Assembly: GCA_031552535.1 (NCBI GenBank)
Contig: JAVBMJ010000011.1
Location: 7,593-71,592 of the forward strand
Source of the DNA: JAVBMJ01 sp031552535
Lineage (GTDB): Bacteria > Bacteroidota > Bacteroidia > Bacteroidales > Rikenellaceae
DNA length: 64,000 nucleotides
Reading direction: 5' to 3'
Below are positions 23,968 to 32,288 of the stretch, in pieces. The position numbers were made by a program, and so were the translations under genes. The notes under the pieces are model-generated. The model made no database searches. It worked only from the letters and a program-made list of their open reading frames with translations, and was not told where the DNA came from. Each line of letters begins with the position of its first letter. Positions within the stretch are counted from its first letter, which is position 1.

Positions 23968-25149
23968 ATGCAGCCTGTCCGGTTTTTTCTTGAAGCGGCG
24001 TGCAAGCAGCTCAACTGCGCGGGTGAAAGGATATGCGGCGACAATTTCATCATACGCCGCAGTTGCGACTCCCGCCGTACGATAGTGGTGCTTTCCGACG
24101 GCATGGGGCACGGGGTGAAAGCGAGCATACTGTCGACATTGACCTCGTCGATGATGTTAAACTTCACCTCTTCGCGTGAAGATCTGGTAAGGATGGCAGG
24201 GATGGTTATAAAGACCCTGCCGATATGCAGCGTCCGCAAGATCGGCTATTCTACCTTTACGATAGTCGACTTCGACAATGTTACCGGGCGTGTGCTTATT
24301 GCCGAACACGACAATCCCCGGGTGATGCTGTTGCGTGGCGGAGCGTTGTCCGACGCGCAGTGGCAGGTGACAACGATTCCCCGCGACGGTGGCATGTCGT
24401 TGAGTGTGCGCAATACCGAGATATTGCTGGACGATGGCGACAGGTTGGTCTTTTGTACCGATGGCGTAACTCAGAGCGGTCAACAGTCGCGTTCTTACCG
24501 TTTCGGGTGGGGTGAAGCAAATCTGCGGGCATTTGTCGAATACCTGGTCTCTTTCAACGGCGATATATCGTCGGGAGACCTTGCCATGCAGATTATCTCC
24601 AAGGCGTGCCGTAACGATGTCTCGAAGCCGGCCGACGATATGAGTTGTGTGGCATTGAAGGTGCGAAGTCTCAGACGGTTACTGCTTGTTTCGTGTCCGC
24701 CATCTTCCAGGTTCGCTTTACCGGAAATGATCAGGCGTATCGAGGAGGCCGACGGCCGGCGGGTGGTATGCGGTTATCCGGTGACGGAGATCATCGCCAG
24801 GGAGATGGGATTGACTATTATCCGGGGCGAAGTATCGGTCGACCCGGCTCTTCCTCCCGCGTGGGGTATGGCCCCGTTCGACCTTGTAACCGAAGGTATA
24901 GTGACACTGACCAGGGTTCTGGACATGTTGGAACGGCATGAGGAGACGGACAACTCAGGCGCGGCTTTGGACCTCTACCGTATGCTGATATACAGCGATG
25001 AAATAGAATTCGTTATAGGTATGCGCCGTAATACAGACACCGACGGTTTGTTGCCAGACGAATTAGAGTTACGGCGCGATGTGTTGCGCCGCATCGCTTC
25101 GACCCTCGAACGTAAATACAATAAGCAGGTCTCGGCGAGTTATCTTTAG
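23968..25149 (+). CDS. SpoIIE/PP2C-type phosphatase, hydrogenase-associated type
   Basis: The 393-residue protein begins with a PP2C-like serine phosphatase domain (about 1-230): GERICGDNFI and VVLSDGMGHG provide metal-binding Asp residues, FCTDGVTQS and PADDMSCVAL the later ones. The C-terminal 160 residues (LRRLLLVSCPPSSRF onward) form a second domain that I recall from phosphatases encoded beside PAS-type [FeFe]-hydrogenases. The likely partner is the ferredoxin-PAS protein at 21542-22333. A partner-switching or phosphorylation-controlled output is inferred. It begins 21 bp after the peptidase stop and has no signal peptide. Confidence 0.82.
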   Translation: MQPVRFFLEAACKQLNCAGERICGDNFIIRRSCDSRRTIVVLSDGMGHGVKASILSTLTSSMMLNFTSSREDLVRMAGMVIKTLPICSVRKIGYSTFTIVDFDNVTGRVLIAEHDNPRVMLLRGGALSDAQWQVTTIPRDGGMSLSVRNTEILLDDGDRLVFCTDGVTQSGQQSRSYRFGWGEANLRAFVEYLVSFNGDISSGDLAMQIISKACRNDVSKPADDMSCVALKVRSLRRLLLVSCPPSSRFALPEMIRRIEEADGRRVVCGYPVTEIIAREMGLTIIRGEVSVDPALPPAWGMAPFDLVTEGIVTLTRVLDMLERHEETDNSGAALDLYRMLIYSDEIEFVIGMRRNTDTDGLLPDELELRRDVLRRIASTLERKYNKQVSASYL

Positions 25150-25193
25150 CACCCATGGTTCTTTATCCGGGAACACCGGCAAAGGAATATGAT

Positions 25194-26195
25194 TCATCTG
25201 CTTCCGTAAAAATTGGAGTATTTCTTAAAATTCCTCAACACTTCCTCCACCTGCGTAATTCTCGCCGGCAAATCTCCGGTCAGGGTAATATAAGGGATTT
25301 TCCGTTCATTCAAATCCGCAATTACCTGTTTATGGAATACCGTTCGTTTCTGCTCCCCGCTCCTGTCCCAGGTATCGTCATATGGTATGTCGTCGTCGCA
25401 AAGAAAAAACAGGTCGTAGCGTTGGGCGTTCTCAAGGGCTAACTGTGTCAATCGTGCAGGGGCTTTCCCGTGGTAGTCCAGTGCATACATATAGGTGGTA
25501 ATCGCGTTGGTATCGACAAAAAGATATTTATCAGCCTCAAGGACCGTCTTGTCTTCCAGCTCTATATGCCCGATTGCGATCTCATCGAACGCATTAAGGC
25601 TAACCCGCCTATCTACCTGATGCGTATTCCAATATTCACGTCCATATTCGCCGGCAAAGGTCGTATTGAATTTTTTTGCCAATGCTTCGGCAAGTGTGGA
25701 TTTGCCTGTGGACATCGCTCCCAGAAAAACCACTTTGGTAATTAAATCACGATAAACGACATCGCTGATATACCGGCGGTAACGGAACGGATTCTCCCTT
25801 ATACGGGTGCCCGAAACGGGAAATGCCAGGCGGTCGCTGTCGATCCTCCTGTCAATGGCATTAAGCGCTTTGCTCATGTGGCGGCCATAATATTCACTGG
25901 AGTAAAAATGGGTTACCGTTTTCCCGTTCAGCAATCCCAGAACATAATTTTCCTCTTTAATCTCATACTCCCGTTCATGCGAATACCCTTCAGGTCCATC
26001 CCAGGCCTCAATTACAGTTACATCAGGATATAATTGCCTGATCCATCGCGCACGAATTTGCAGCGGTACTCCGATAATATCTGTGTCATATATAATTACA
26101 ATCAACTCATCGGTCTCTTTCTTCGCTGTCTCAATCAGGTATTGATGTCCCGCGTGTAGTGGGGCAAATTTACCCAAAGTCAATCCGGTTTTCAT
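25194..26195 (-). CDS. nadR: NadR-like NMN adenylyltransferase / ribosylnicotinamide kinase
   Basis: From ATG 26195 the product is 333 residues. The N-terminal half is a nucleotidyltransferase (TLGKFAPLHAGHQYLI, an H-x-G-H variant, and SGTRIRENPF, an SxTxxR motif). The C-terminal half is a P-loop kinase (FLGAMSTGKSTLAEAL). NadR-type proteins phosphorylate nicotinamide riboside and adenylylate NMN to NAD. The helix-turn-helix of enterobacterial NadR is absent, so it is not expected to be a repressor. Its start overlaps the pnuC stop (ATGA at 26192-26195), coupling uptake to phosphorylation. Confidence 0.93.
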   Translation of the reverse strand: MKTGLTLGKFAPLHAGHQYLIETAKKETDELIVIIYDTDIIGVPLQIRARWIRQLYPDVTVIEAWDGPEGYSHEREYEIKEENYVLGLLNGKTVTHFYSSEYYGRHMSKALNAIDRRIDSDRLAFPVSGTRIRENPFRYRRYISDVVYRDLITKVVFLGAMSTGKSTLAEALAKKFNTTFAGEYGREYWNTHQVDRRVSLNAFDEIAIGHIELEDKTVLEADKYLFVDTNAITTYMYALDYHGKAPARLTQLALENAQRYDLFFLCDDDIPYDDTWDRSGEQKRTVFHKQVIADLNERKIPYITLTGDLPARITQVEEVLRNFKKYSNFYGSR

Positions 26196-26866
26196 TTCGC
26201 TGTTTTTATAGATGCCCCGGCATTCCATATCCAGTAACCATAAATAGAATTAACCAGGTATGCGCTCCACATAACAATCATGATCATCCCTTCGGGACTC
26301 CCGTTATTAAACCGTATTACCCACATGATCACTGTAAAAACATTTAACACAAAATACAATACCCATTGCTCCCTGTAGCGCAGCACCATCAACAAGGTCG
26401 CCGCGACAGATAAAATATTAGTAGTCGCATCGATATACGGCGTATTTTGTCCCCTGATCAACGACAACAGATACCCTAAACCCACGATTCCGGCAACGCA
26501 TCCGGCCATAATAAGCGAGTTCGTTACGGCATCTAGTTTTTTCATATCTACAACCTGGCCCGTAAGATGTTTCCTCCACATGATATAGCCGATGACATTC
26601 ATGGGTACAAAAAAGAACAAATTGAGACCCATTTCGCCGAACAGTCCGTTCGTGTAAGACAAGTAGGCATATGCCGACGTATTATATAGCCCGAAAATAT
26701 ATGTCCATATATTCCCCTTGGCTGCCAGTACGACACATAAAACACCAGTTAAAAATACACTGAAGTTGAATGCAGACTCCTTCGATACGGTTGAGACAGC
26801 TATTGCTATCAGCGAAAATGAGATCAGCCAGATTATTTCGTATAATTTCCAGTTTTTCATTTTCAC
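26192..26866 (-). CDS. pnuC: Nicotinamide riboside transporter PnuC
   Basis: The 224-residue protein has about seven hydrophobic helices. It carries family features including NIWTYIFGLYNTSAYAYL, WRKHLTG, and a C-terminal YWIWNAG close. PnuC proteins move nicotinamide riboside across the inner membrane by facilitated diffusion, with the intracellular kinase trapping the product. The nadR gene overlaps its stop, so both steps come from one message. It starts 26 bp after recR, in a five-gene minus-strand string. Confidence 0.92.
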   Translation of the reverse strand: MKMKNWKLYEIIWLISFSLIAIAVSTVSKESAFNFSVFLTGVLCVVLAAKGNIWTYIFGLYNTSAYAYLSYTNGLFGEMGLNLFFFVPMNVIGYIMWRKHLTGQVVDMKKLDAVTNSLIMAGCVAGIVGLGYLLSLIRGQNTPYIDATTNILSVAATLLMVLRYREQWVLYFVLNVFTVIMWVIRFNNGSPEGMIMIVMWSAYLVNSIYGYWIWNAGASIKTAK

Positions 26867-26892
26867 AATATTTCCTACACCTATCCAGCCGG

Positions 26893-27495
26893 CTATTTAC
26901 GGTCGAAAGCCACGCGGTTGCGTATGGCGTGCGCTATGGTCAACTCGTCTGCGTATTCGAGCTCATCGCCGAAACCTATGCCACGCGATATTGTCGAGAC
27001 TTTAATGCCTGGATAAGCCTCCAATCTGCGCAGGATATAAAACAGGGTGGTCTCTCCTTCAACCGTTGTACTTATGGCCAGGATAACCTCTTTCACCTCG
27101 CCGTCCGCCACCTTCTTCAGAAGCAGGTCGAGTTTCAATTCCGATGGCCCGATGCCCTGCATGGGCGATATGACTCCTCCCAGAACATGGTACAGGCCAT
27201 TGTACTGGCGGGTGTTCTCTACCGAAATCACGTCACCCACCTGCTCCACGACACATATCGTTGTGCGGTCACGGCGCGGATCGTTGCATATCGGGCATAT
27301 ATCGGTATCCGACAGATTATTGCATCGTTCACAATGCTTAATCTGCGTGCGGAAATCGATGATAGCCCGAGAAAGGGCTTCGGCCTGTTGGGGGTCGCGC
27401 CGTAGAATATGCATCGCGAGCCTAAGAGCTGTGCGGCGTCCTATGCCGGGCAACTTCGACAACTCGCCGGCTACGTCTTCGAGTAGTTTCGACAT
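26893..27495 (-). CDS. recR: Recombination protein RecR
   Basis: The start is set at 27495 (MSKLLEDVAGELSKLPGIG), 24 codons inside the longest frame, giving the usual 200 residues. A helix-hairpin-helix (LPGIGRRTALRLAMHILRR) is followed by a zinc finger (CERCNNLSDTDICPIC). A Toprim domain follows (ICVVEQVGDVISVE, YHVLGG, ILAISTTVEGE). RecR acts with RecO and RecF to load RecA on gapped DNA. It lies 38 bp after batE and 26 bp before pnuC. Confidence 0.95.
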   Translation of the reverse strand: MSKLLEDVAGELSKLPGIGRRTALRLAMHILRRDPQQAEALSRAIIDFRTQIKHCERCNNLSDTDICPICNDPRRDRTTICVVEQVGDVISVENTRQYNGLYHVLGGVISPMQGIGPSELKLDLLLKKVADGEVKEVILAISTTVEGETTLFYILRRLEAYPGIKVSTISRGIGFGDELEYADELTIAHAIRNRVAFDRK

Positions 27496-27533
27496 CTGAA
27501 AGCTAACGATTAAGAGTCTGTCTAAAGCAGATA

Positions 27534-28292
27534 CTATATAGCCTCGATGGACTTCCCTTCCATCCACCCTTTGTTACCGTCGGCTATCACTATTTCGCAC
27601 CATGCCCCCAGCCGGCTTACGATAGTCACCTTAGTGCCTTCATGCAACACAAAAAGGTCTTTGCTCGAAGTGTCGGGCGAACTTTTTACCGCGGCAGCCG
27701 AAATCATGACTATGGCATCTGCAGCATCGGTCAAGGCACGTTTCTCGATAATCGAATTTACAGTCGAAAATATAAAAAGCGCTAAACATGCTATGCCGGC
27801 ATAAAAACCTGTTTTGCGAAGGGGCAACTTTCCCGTAAGCAGGTAAAGCAGGGCAGAAGCCATCATCAGGGCAAAAAATACAATGCCCGCCACCGCCCAC
27901 TGGTTGGCACTCATCGCCTGACGTGCCTCACCGATCCAGCGCTTCAGAAAAAACTCCGGAATAACCTTAATCTTATCCTTCACATACCCGTTAGCCACGT
28001 CGAGATTATAGCGCACGTCGTTGTCGGTCGGCGATAGTTTCAGCGCACGGTTGTAATTGAGTATGGATTGCGCAATGCGCCCCTCTTTGAAATAGGCGTT
28101 GCCGATATTGTAGTAAAGCTTATAACTGACACGCCCCGAAGCCATTATCGAGTCGTAGGCTGAGATGGCAGAAACATAATCCGAATTGATATAGGCCGTA
28201 TTGGCCCTGTCCCACATGCCATTGAAGTCTTGCGCCCTGGATGCGAAAAGTGTGGCGGATAAAATAATGAATATCGATATATAACGTTTCAT
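27534..28292 (-). CDS. batE: BatE, TPR-SH3 aerotolerance protein
   Basis: The start at 28292 (MKRYISIFIILSATLFASRAQ) gives a signal peptide and 252 residues. TPR repeats span about 25-105 (ALKLSPTDNDVRYNLDVANGY). Two hydrophobic helices follow (about 130-180), and a C-terminal SH3-like domain ends WCEIVIADGNKGWMEGKSI. This order, TPR then membrane then SH3, is that of BatE in the Bacteroides aerotolerance (BatI) system. It starts 11 bp after batD. The rest of the system is encoded 11 kb away, so the locus is split. Confidence 0.88.
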   Translation of the reverse strand: MKRYISIFIILSATLFASRAQDFNGMWDRANTAYINSDYVSAISAYDSIMASGRVSYKLYYNIGNAYFKEGRIAQSILNYNRALKLSPTDNDVRYNLDVANGYVKDKIKVIPEFFLKRWIGEARQAMSANQWAVAGIVFFALMMASALLYLLTGKLPLRKTGFYAGIACLALFIFSTVNSIIEKRALTDAADAIVMISAAAVKSSPDTSSKDLFVLHEGTKVTIVSRLGAWCEIVIADGNKGWMEGKSIEAI

Positions 28293-28303
28293 GGCAGGCT
28301 TTT

Positions 28304-30142
28304 CTATTTTATCAGCGATTCGAATTTGGAAATCAACTCCACCCCGCTTACGTATACTTCGTTCATTTCTCCCGAAACGGCTGGCGAGTACTGCGCATAT
28401 TCGCACTGCGATATGGTTTGTACAAAACGTTCACTCAACTCAGGCGGCAAATTGCGTTTATGGAGTTCATCGCGTACATTCTCCTTTGTCAGATTGGCTA
28501 CCGGAATATTGAGTTTATCGCTCATATAGCCCCACAAAGCCCTGAGCATCTCCTCGAAGAACCGCGAACGATTACCCTCCTTCATAAACCGCTCGGCAGC
28601 ACGGAAGCGCTGCAACGCCACCTTGTTCGCCCGTTTGCCTTTCACAAATGCTGTATTGCGCATCAGGCGCATACGCTTCTCAAGGTAGAAATAAAGAACT
28701 ACGGCAATGATCAGCAACACGAGCAAAATCATATAGTACACCACGCTGCCCAACAATATATTCCCTTTGGGTGAGAGCCCCGGGGAGCCTATTTTTATGA
28801 AGCGGATATCTTTGCCGATGATTTTCAGATCCTCTTTCGATAGCCCGCTGACCAAACCCTGTGACACGCCATCGGCAGCCGACGAGGCGTCGGGAGACAC
28901 CACGATCTGCGACGGTGCCGTGGATAGGGTGACATAGCGCATCTGTTCAGGATTGAAATATGTGAACTCCACCGGCTCGACCGTATATTCACCCTCGGCG
29001 CGGGCTATCACCGGGTATTCGAACTGGCGGTAACCCGAAATGCCGCCGCTGCCTGTCGACAGGCTTTCGTTACTTTTTATATTGTACTGTTCGAACGACG
29101 TAGGCAGGTTTACTTTCGGAGCGCGTATCAGCGGCAGGTTGCCGGTTCCCGAAATTTTGATCGAATAAGTGAATGCCGAGTTTGCCGCCACCTTATCCTG
29201 CGACAGCAGGCTTTCGATAGAAAATTTACCCACGGCCCCATTGAAACTCTCCGGCGCCCCCGACGGCAACTCTTTCACATTGATGCGTATGGGGGCGGAC
29301 GATAGCTTTTTACGCACCTCCTGTATATTGGGCCCGCCGCTGAAAAAGTCATCGAACATGCTTTGCCTGCGTGCCTGAGTCACGATCTGTGCAATAACCG
29401 TCATATCGAACTGTTCTATCTGCAATGTGCCGGCCTGCTGGGGGTAAAGAAGGTATTCGCGCAACACAACGGAACTGTATACATTGCCGTTTACGTTCTC
29501 CTGTTGCCACTTTTGGTTGCCCTGGTTGAGTTCCTGAGTCCAGAAACCGTTGAATGCCGGAAATTTCTGGCTCTCGACGCCGCTAAGGTCCAGCCGTGAA
29601 TAGAGTTTGAATATAGCTTTAAGCGGCTGGCCTTTATATACGCTGGTCTTGTCGACGCTCACACGGACGAATATATCGTTAGCCGAAACTGTCGCACCCG
29701 TAGCCTGCTGCTGATTGCCCGACCCATTGCGTCCCTGCGTTCCCGACGCCCCTTGCTGCGAAGAGTCGCTTATCGCCTCCACCGGATGCGGCGAGGTCGA
29801 GTAGCTTTTCCCGTCGACCTTAACCTCGGCCGGAGGGATCGTATAACGGCCCTCAGCGGGAGCCTGCAATATATAGGTGTAGGTGAAATTAACGTTTTTC
29901 GTAACATTGCCGTTCACAATCTGGATACTCTGCCCCTGTGACATCGACGGTCCCGCCAATATTTCGAAACCGCTTATAGCGGGTGCCGAAAAATTGTCCG
30001 GCTTTGCATTTACCGAAAATTCCACCCTGAACGCTTCGCCCGCCATCACTATGGACGGGGCGCTTACCTCAAATACAACTTTTTGTGCCTGTGCCGCAAT
30101 TGCTGATAAAATAAATACGGACAGGACTAAAAATCGCTTCAT
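28304..30142 (-). CDS. batD: BatD, oxygen-tolerance protein
   Basis: The 612-residue protein has a signal peptide (cleavage near AAQAQ). It has repeated beta-sandwich domains typical of BatD (VVFEVSAPSIVMAGEAFRV; SVDKTSVYKGQPLKA; IESLLSQDKVAANSAFTY) and a transmembrane helix at about residues 455-475 (YMILLVLLIIAVVLYFYL). A cytoplasmic alpha-helical tail follows. It is predicted to be anchored in the inner membrane with a large periplasmic part, acting with MoxR and the BatA/BatB VWA proteins in envelope stress or aerotolerance. A Gly/Gln/Ser-rich linker lies at about 130-150. It heads the batD-batE-recR-pnuC-nadR string. Confidence 0.92.
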   Translation of the reverse strand: MKRFLVLSVFILSAIAAQAQKVVFEVSAPSIVMAGEAFRVEFSVNAKPDNFSAPAISGFEILAGPSMSQGQSIQIVNGNVTKNVNFTYTYILQAPAEGRYTIPPAEVKVDGKSYSTSPHPVEAISDSSQQGASGTQGRNGSGNQQQATGATVSANDIFVRVSVDKTSVYKGQPLKAIFKLYSRLDLSGVESQKFPAFNGFWTQELNQGNQKWQQENVNGNVYSSVVLREYLLYPQQAGTLQIEQFDMTVIAQIVTQARRQSMFDDFFSGGPNIQEVRKKLSSAPIRINVKELPSGAPESFNGAVGKFSIESLLSQDKVAANSAFTYSIKISGTGNLPLIRAPKVNLPTSFEQYNIKSNESLSTGSGGISGYRQFEYPVIARAEGEYTVEPVEFTYFNPEQMRYVTLSTAPSQIVVSPDASSAADGVSQGLVSGLSKEDLKIIGKDIRFIKIGSPGLSPKGNILLGSVVYYMILLVLLIIAVVLYFYLEKRMRLMRNTAFVKGKRANKVALQRFRAAERFMKEGNRSRFFEEMLRALWGYMSDKLNIPVANLTKENVRDELHKRNLPPELSERFVQTISQCEYAQYSPAVSGEMNEVYVSGVELISKFESLIK

Positions 30143-30553
30143 ATCGTGATTGTATTTATCTGAAAAACTCCGGTTCGACCCCGCCGGGACACTCCCGGCT
30201 TTACTGACAACGTAACATGATCCTGTTTTATTGTCCGGGGCTCGCGTGTAAACCTGTTATTACGCCCCGTCTCAAAACCGCCGGGCAGTCCTTAACAAAA
30301 AAGAACTGCCCGGCATTATCTGGGGCGTGCTTCAGGGCCTGTCTGAATTTAGCATGGAAAATCAGACAGACTCTTAGAAATTGTTTAAATTTCCTATGGA
30401 AAGTATTATAAGCCCTTCCGGGCCGCTTTTCGCGTGAAAATTTCGTTACATAGAACACCGCTATGCGCCTCTATTTTCACGCAAAAATCATCACCGGAAT
30501 ATACTTAAATCTTTTTCCACAGGAAAATTAAACAATTTCTTAGAAACTGTTTC
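30143..30553. other. Intergenic region between batD and fumarase with repeats
   Basis: This 411-bp gap holds a hairpin with arms near GCCGGGCAGTCCTT and AAGAACTGCCCGGC (about 30280-30315). A short GCCTGTCTGAATTT/AATCAGACAGACTC inverted pair follows (about 30335-30373). The 169-bp repeat copy occupies 30374-30542. The repeat ends 11 bp before the fumarase stop codon. I see no gene. Confidence 0.65.
30374..30542. repeat. MITE-like inverted-repeat element, copy 2 (169 bp)
   Basis: The ends are TTAGAAATTGTTTAA and its imperfect complement. The interior from CTATGGAAAGTATTA to CACCGGAATATAC is nearly identical to the copy at 2818-2972, with only about five differences in about 110 bp. The right end has an extra stretch (TTAAATCTTTTTCCACAGG) shared with the deleted copy at 7360-7424. 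It sits just downstream of the minus-strand fumarase gene. Confidence 0.85.
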
Positions 30554-32161
30554 TTATTTGAATTCGGCAAAAAAATCGTTCCCCTTATCGTCTACTATAA
30601 TAAACGCAGGGAAATCCTCCACATATATTTTCCTCACGGCCTCCATGCCCAATTCAGGGAAATCGACCACCTCGACCGACTTGATGCTGTCTTTGGCGAG
30701 TATCGCCGCCGGCCCGCCTATCGAACCGAGGTAGAAGCCGCCATGTTTCTTGCACGCGTCGGTCACGGCCTGTGAACGGTTGCCTTTGGCCACCATGATC
30801 ATCGAACCTCCCATACTCTGAAACAGGTCGACATACGAGTCCATTCTCCCGGCCGTCGTAGGCCCGAAGCTGCCTGAAGCCATCCCCTGCGGAGTTTTGG
30901 CCGGTCCGGCATAGTATACCGGGTGTTTCTTGAAATACTCGGGCATAGGCTGCCCGTCGTCGATCATCTTCTTGATCTGGGCATGCGCTATGTCACGTGC
31001 CACGATCAGCGTCCCGCGCAGGTTGAGGCGTGTTTTGACAGGGTATTTCGACAGCGTCGCCAACACTTTTTCCATCCCTTCGTCGAGGTCTATATCCACA
31101 GCAGGTTTCATGCCGGGAGCTTGTTTGGGCAGGAAGCGTGCCGGATTTTTCTCCAACTCTTCGAGGAAAATACCCTCTTCGGTGATCTTACCCTTGATAT
31201 TACGGTCGGCGCTGCAGCTTACGCCGATACCCACCGGGCACGACGCGGCGTGGCGTGGCAGGCGTATGACCCGCACGTCGTGCACCAGGTATTTTCCACC
31301 GAACTGGGCCCCTACCCCACTCTTACGGCAAATGTCCAATATTTTTTCCTCCCATTCCAGGTCGCGGAAAGCCTGGCCCCCTTCGTTGCCGCACGTGGGC
31401 AGTGTGTCGAGATATCCTGCCGACGCTTTTTTGACCGTCGTAAGGCAGGCCTCGGCCGATGTGCCGCCGATCACCACTGCCAAATGGTAGGGCGGGCAGG
31501 CCGACGTCCCCAGGTCTTTGATCTTCTCCTTTATGAACGCCGTCAGCGAAGCTTCGTTCAACAACGCCTTGGTCTGCTGGTACAGGAATGTTTTGTTGCC
31601 CGAGCCTCCGCCCTTGGTCACGAACAGGAAGTCGTATGTATTGCCGGGGGTAGCGTAGATATCTATCTGTGCCGGAAGGTTCGTCCCGCTGTTCTTCTCG
31701 TCGGTCATCGTAAATGGAACGACCTGGGAATAGCGCAGGTTGCGGTCGCGATAGGTTTCGTAAACGCCTTTCGAGATCGCCTCGGCGTCGTTGGCGCCCG
31801 TGTACACGTTTTCGCCTTTTCGTCCGATGGCTATCGCAGTTCCCGTGTCCTGGCACGTTGGCAATTCGCCCTCCGCCGAGACCACCTGGTTCATCAGCAT
31901 AGTGTAGGCTACGAATTTGTCGTTGTCAGTAGCTTCGGGATCGTCGAGTATGTTTGCCAGTTTTTGCAGATGGGCGGCCCTGAGATAGAACGACACGTCG
32001 GCGAAAGCCTCGCGGGAGAGCAACTCTATGCCGCGAGGGTCGATTTTCAGGATCTTGCGCCCGTCACATTCCACGGTGCTGACATAATCTTTGGTTAGCA
32101 GCCTGTATGTGGTGTTGTCTGCGGCTAATGGAAAAGGGGTCTGATACTTGAATCCGGACAT
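30554..32161 (-). CDS. Fumarate hydratase, class I (Fe-S)
   Basis: The 535-residue single-chain enzyme carries LPTCQDTGTAIAIG, whose Cys is a 4Fe-4S ligand. Other conserved segments are TDEKNSGTNLPAQIDIY, TKGGGSGNKTFLYQ, CPPYHLAVVIGGTSAE and PRHAASCPVGIGVSCSADRN. The C-terminal beta domain contains AGPAKTPQGMASGSFGPTTAGRMDSY. It interconverts fumarate and malate in the cytoplasm using an oxygen-sensitive cluster, fitting an anaerobe that makes succinate. It is divergent from fba, with a -7 box at 32184-32191. Confidence 0.95.
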   Translation of the reverse strand: MSGFKYQTPFPLAADNTTYRLLTKDYVSTVECDGRKILKIDPRGIELLSREAFADVSFYLRAAHLQKLANILDDPEATDNDKFVAYTMLMNQVVSAEGELPTCQDTGTAIAIGRKGENVYTGANDAEAISKGVYETYRDRNLRYSQVVPFTMTDEKNSGTNLPAQIDIYATPGNTYDFLFVTKGGGSGNKTFLYQQTKALLNEASLTAFIKEKIKDLGTSACPPYHLAVVIGGTSAEACLTTVKKASAGYLDTLPTCGNEGGQAFRDLEWEEKILDICRKSGVGAQFGGKYLVHDVRVIRLPRHAASCPVGIGVSCSADRNIKGKITEEGIFLEELEKNPARFLPKQAPGMKPAVDIDLDEGMEKVLATLSKYPVKTRLNLRGTLIVARDIAHAQIKKMIDDGQPMPEYFKKHPVYYAGPAKTPQGMASGSFGPTTAGRMDSYVDLFQSMGGSMIMVAKGNRSQAVTDACKKHGGFYLGSIGGPAAILAKDSIKSVEVVDFPELGMEAVRKIYVEDFPAFIIVDDKGNDFFAEFK

Positions 32162-32183
32162 AGTTTAGTTTTTAAAAGTGACA

Positions 32184-32191
32184 CAAAGATA
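32184..32191 (-). promoter_or_regulatory. -7 box (TATCTTTG) for fumarase
   Basis: On the minus strand TATCTTTG lies 22 bp upstream of the fumarase start codon. No -33 TTG is visible at the normal distance. Confidence 0.55.
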
Positions 32192-32215
32192 TGGATTATT
32201 TTTTAGATAAGCCCA

Positions 32216-32245
32216 TTGGAGTAAACCGAAAATGTAGTACATTTG
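32216..32245 (+). promoter_or_regulatory. Promoter of fba
   Basis: TTG (32216-32218), a 19-bp spacer and TACATTTG (32238-32245) form a full-consensus Bacteroidetes promoter. The start codon at 32289 is 43 bp downstream, and the leader is AT-rich. Confidence 0.8.
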
Positions 32246-32288
32246 TAAATTATTTTAAGAAATAATTCCAACTAAATATTACGGTACC

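Noticed and set aside
30923..32098. 391-residue open frame antisense to fumarase
   Set aside because: It is a shadow of strong codon bias in a well-supported gene, is Cys/Arg/His-rich and has no recognisable motif.
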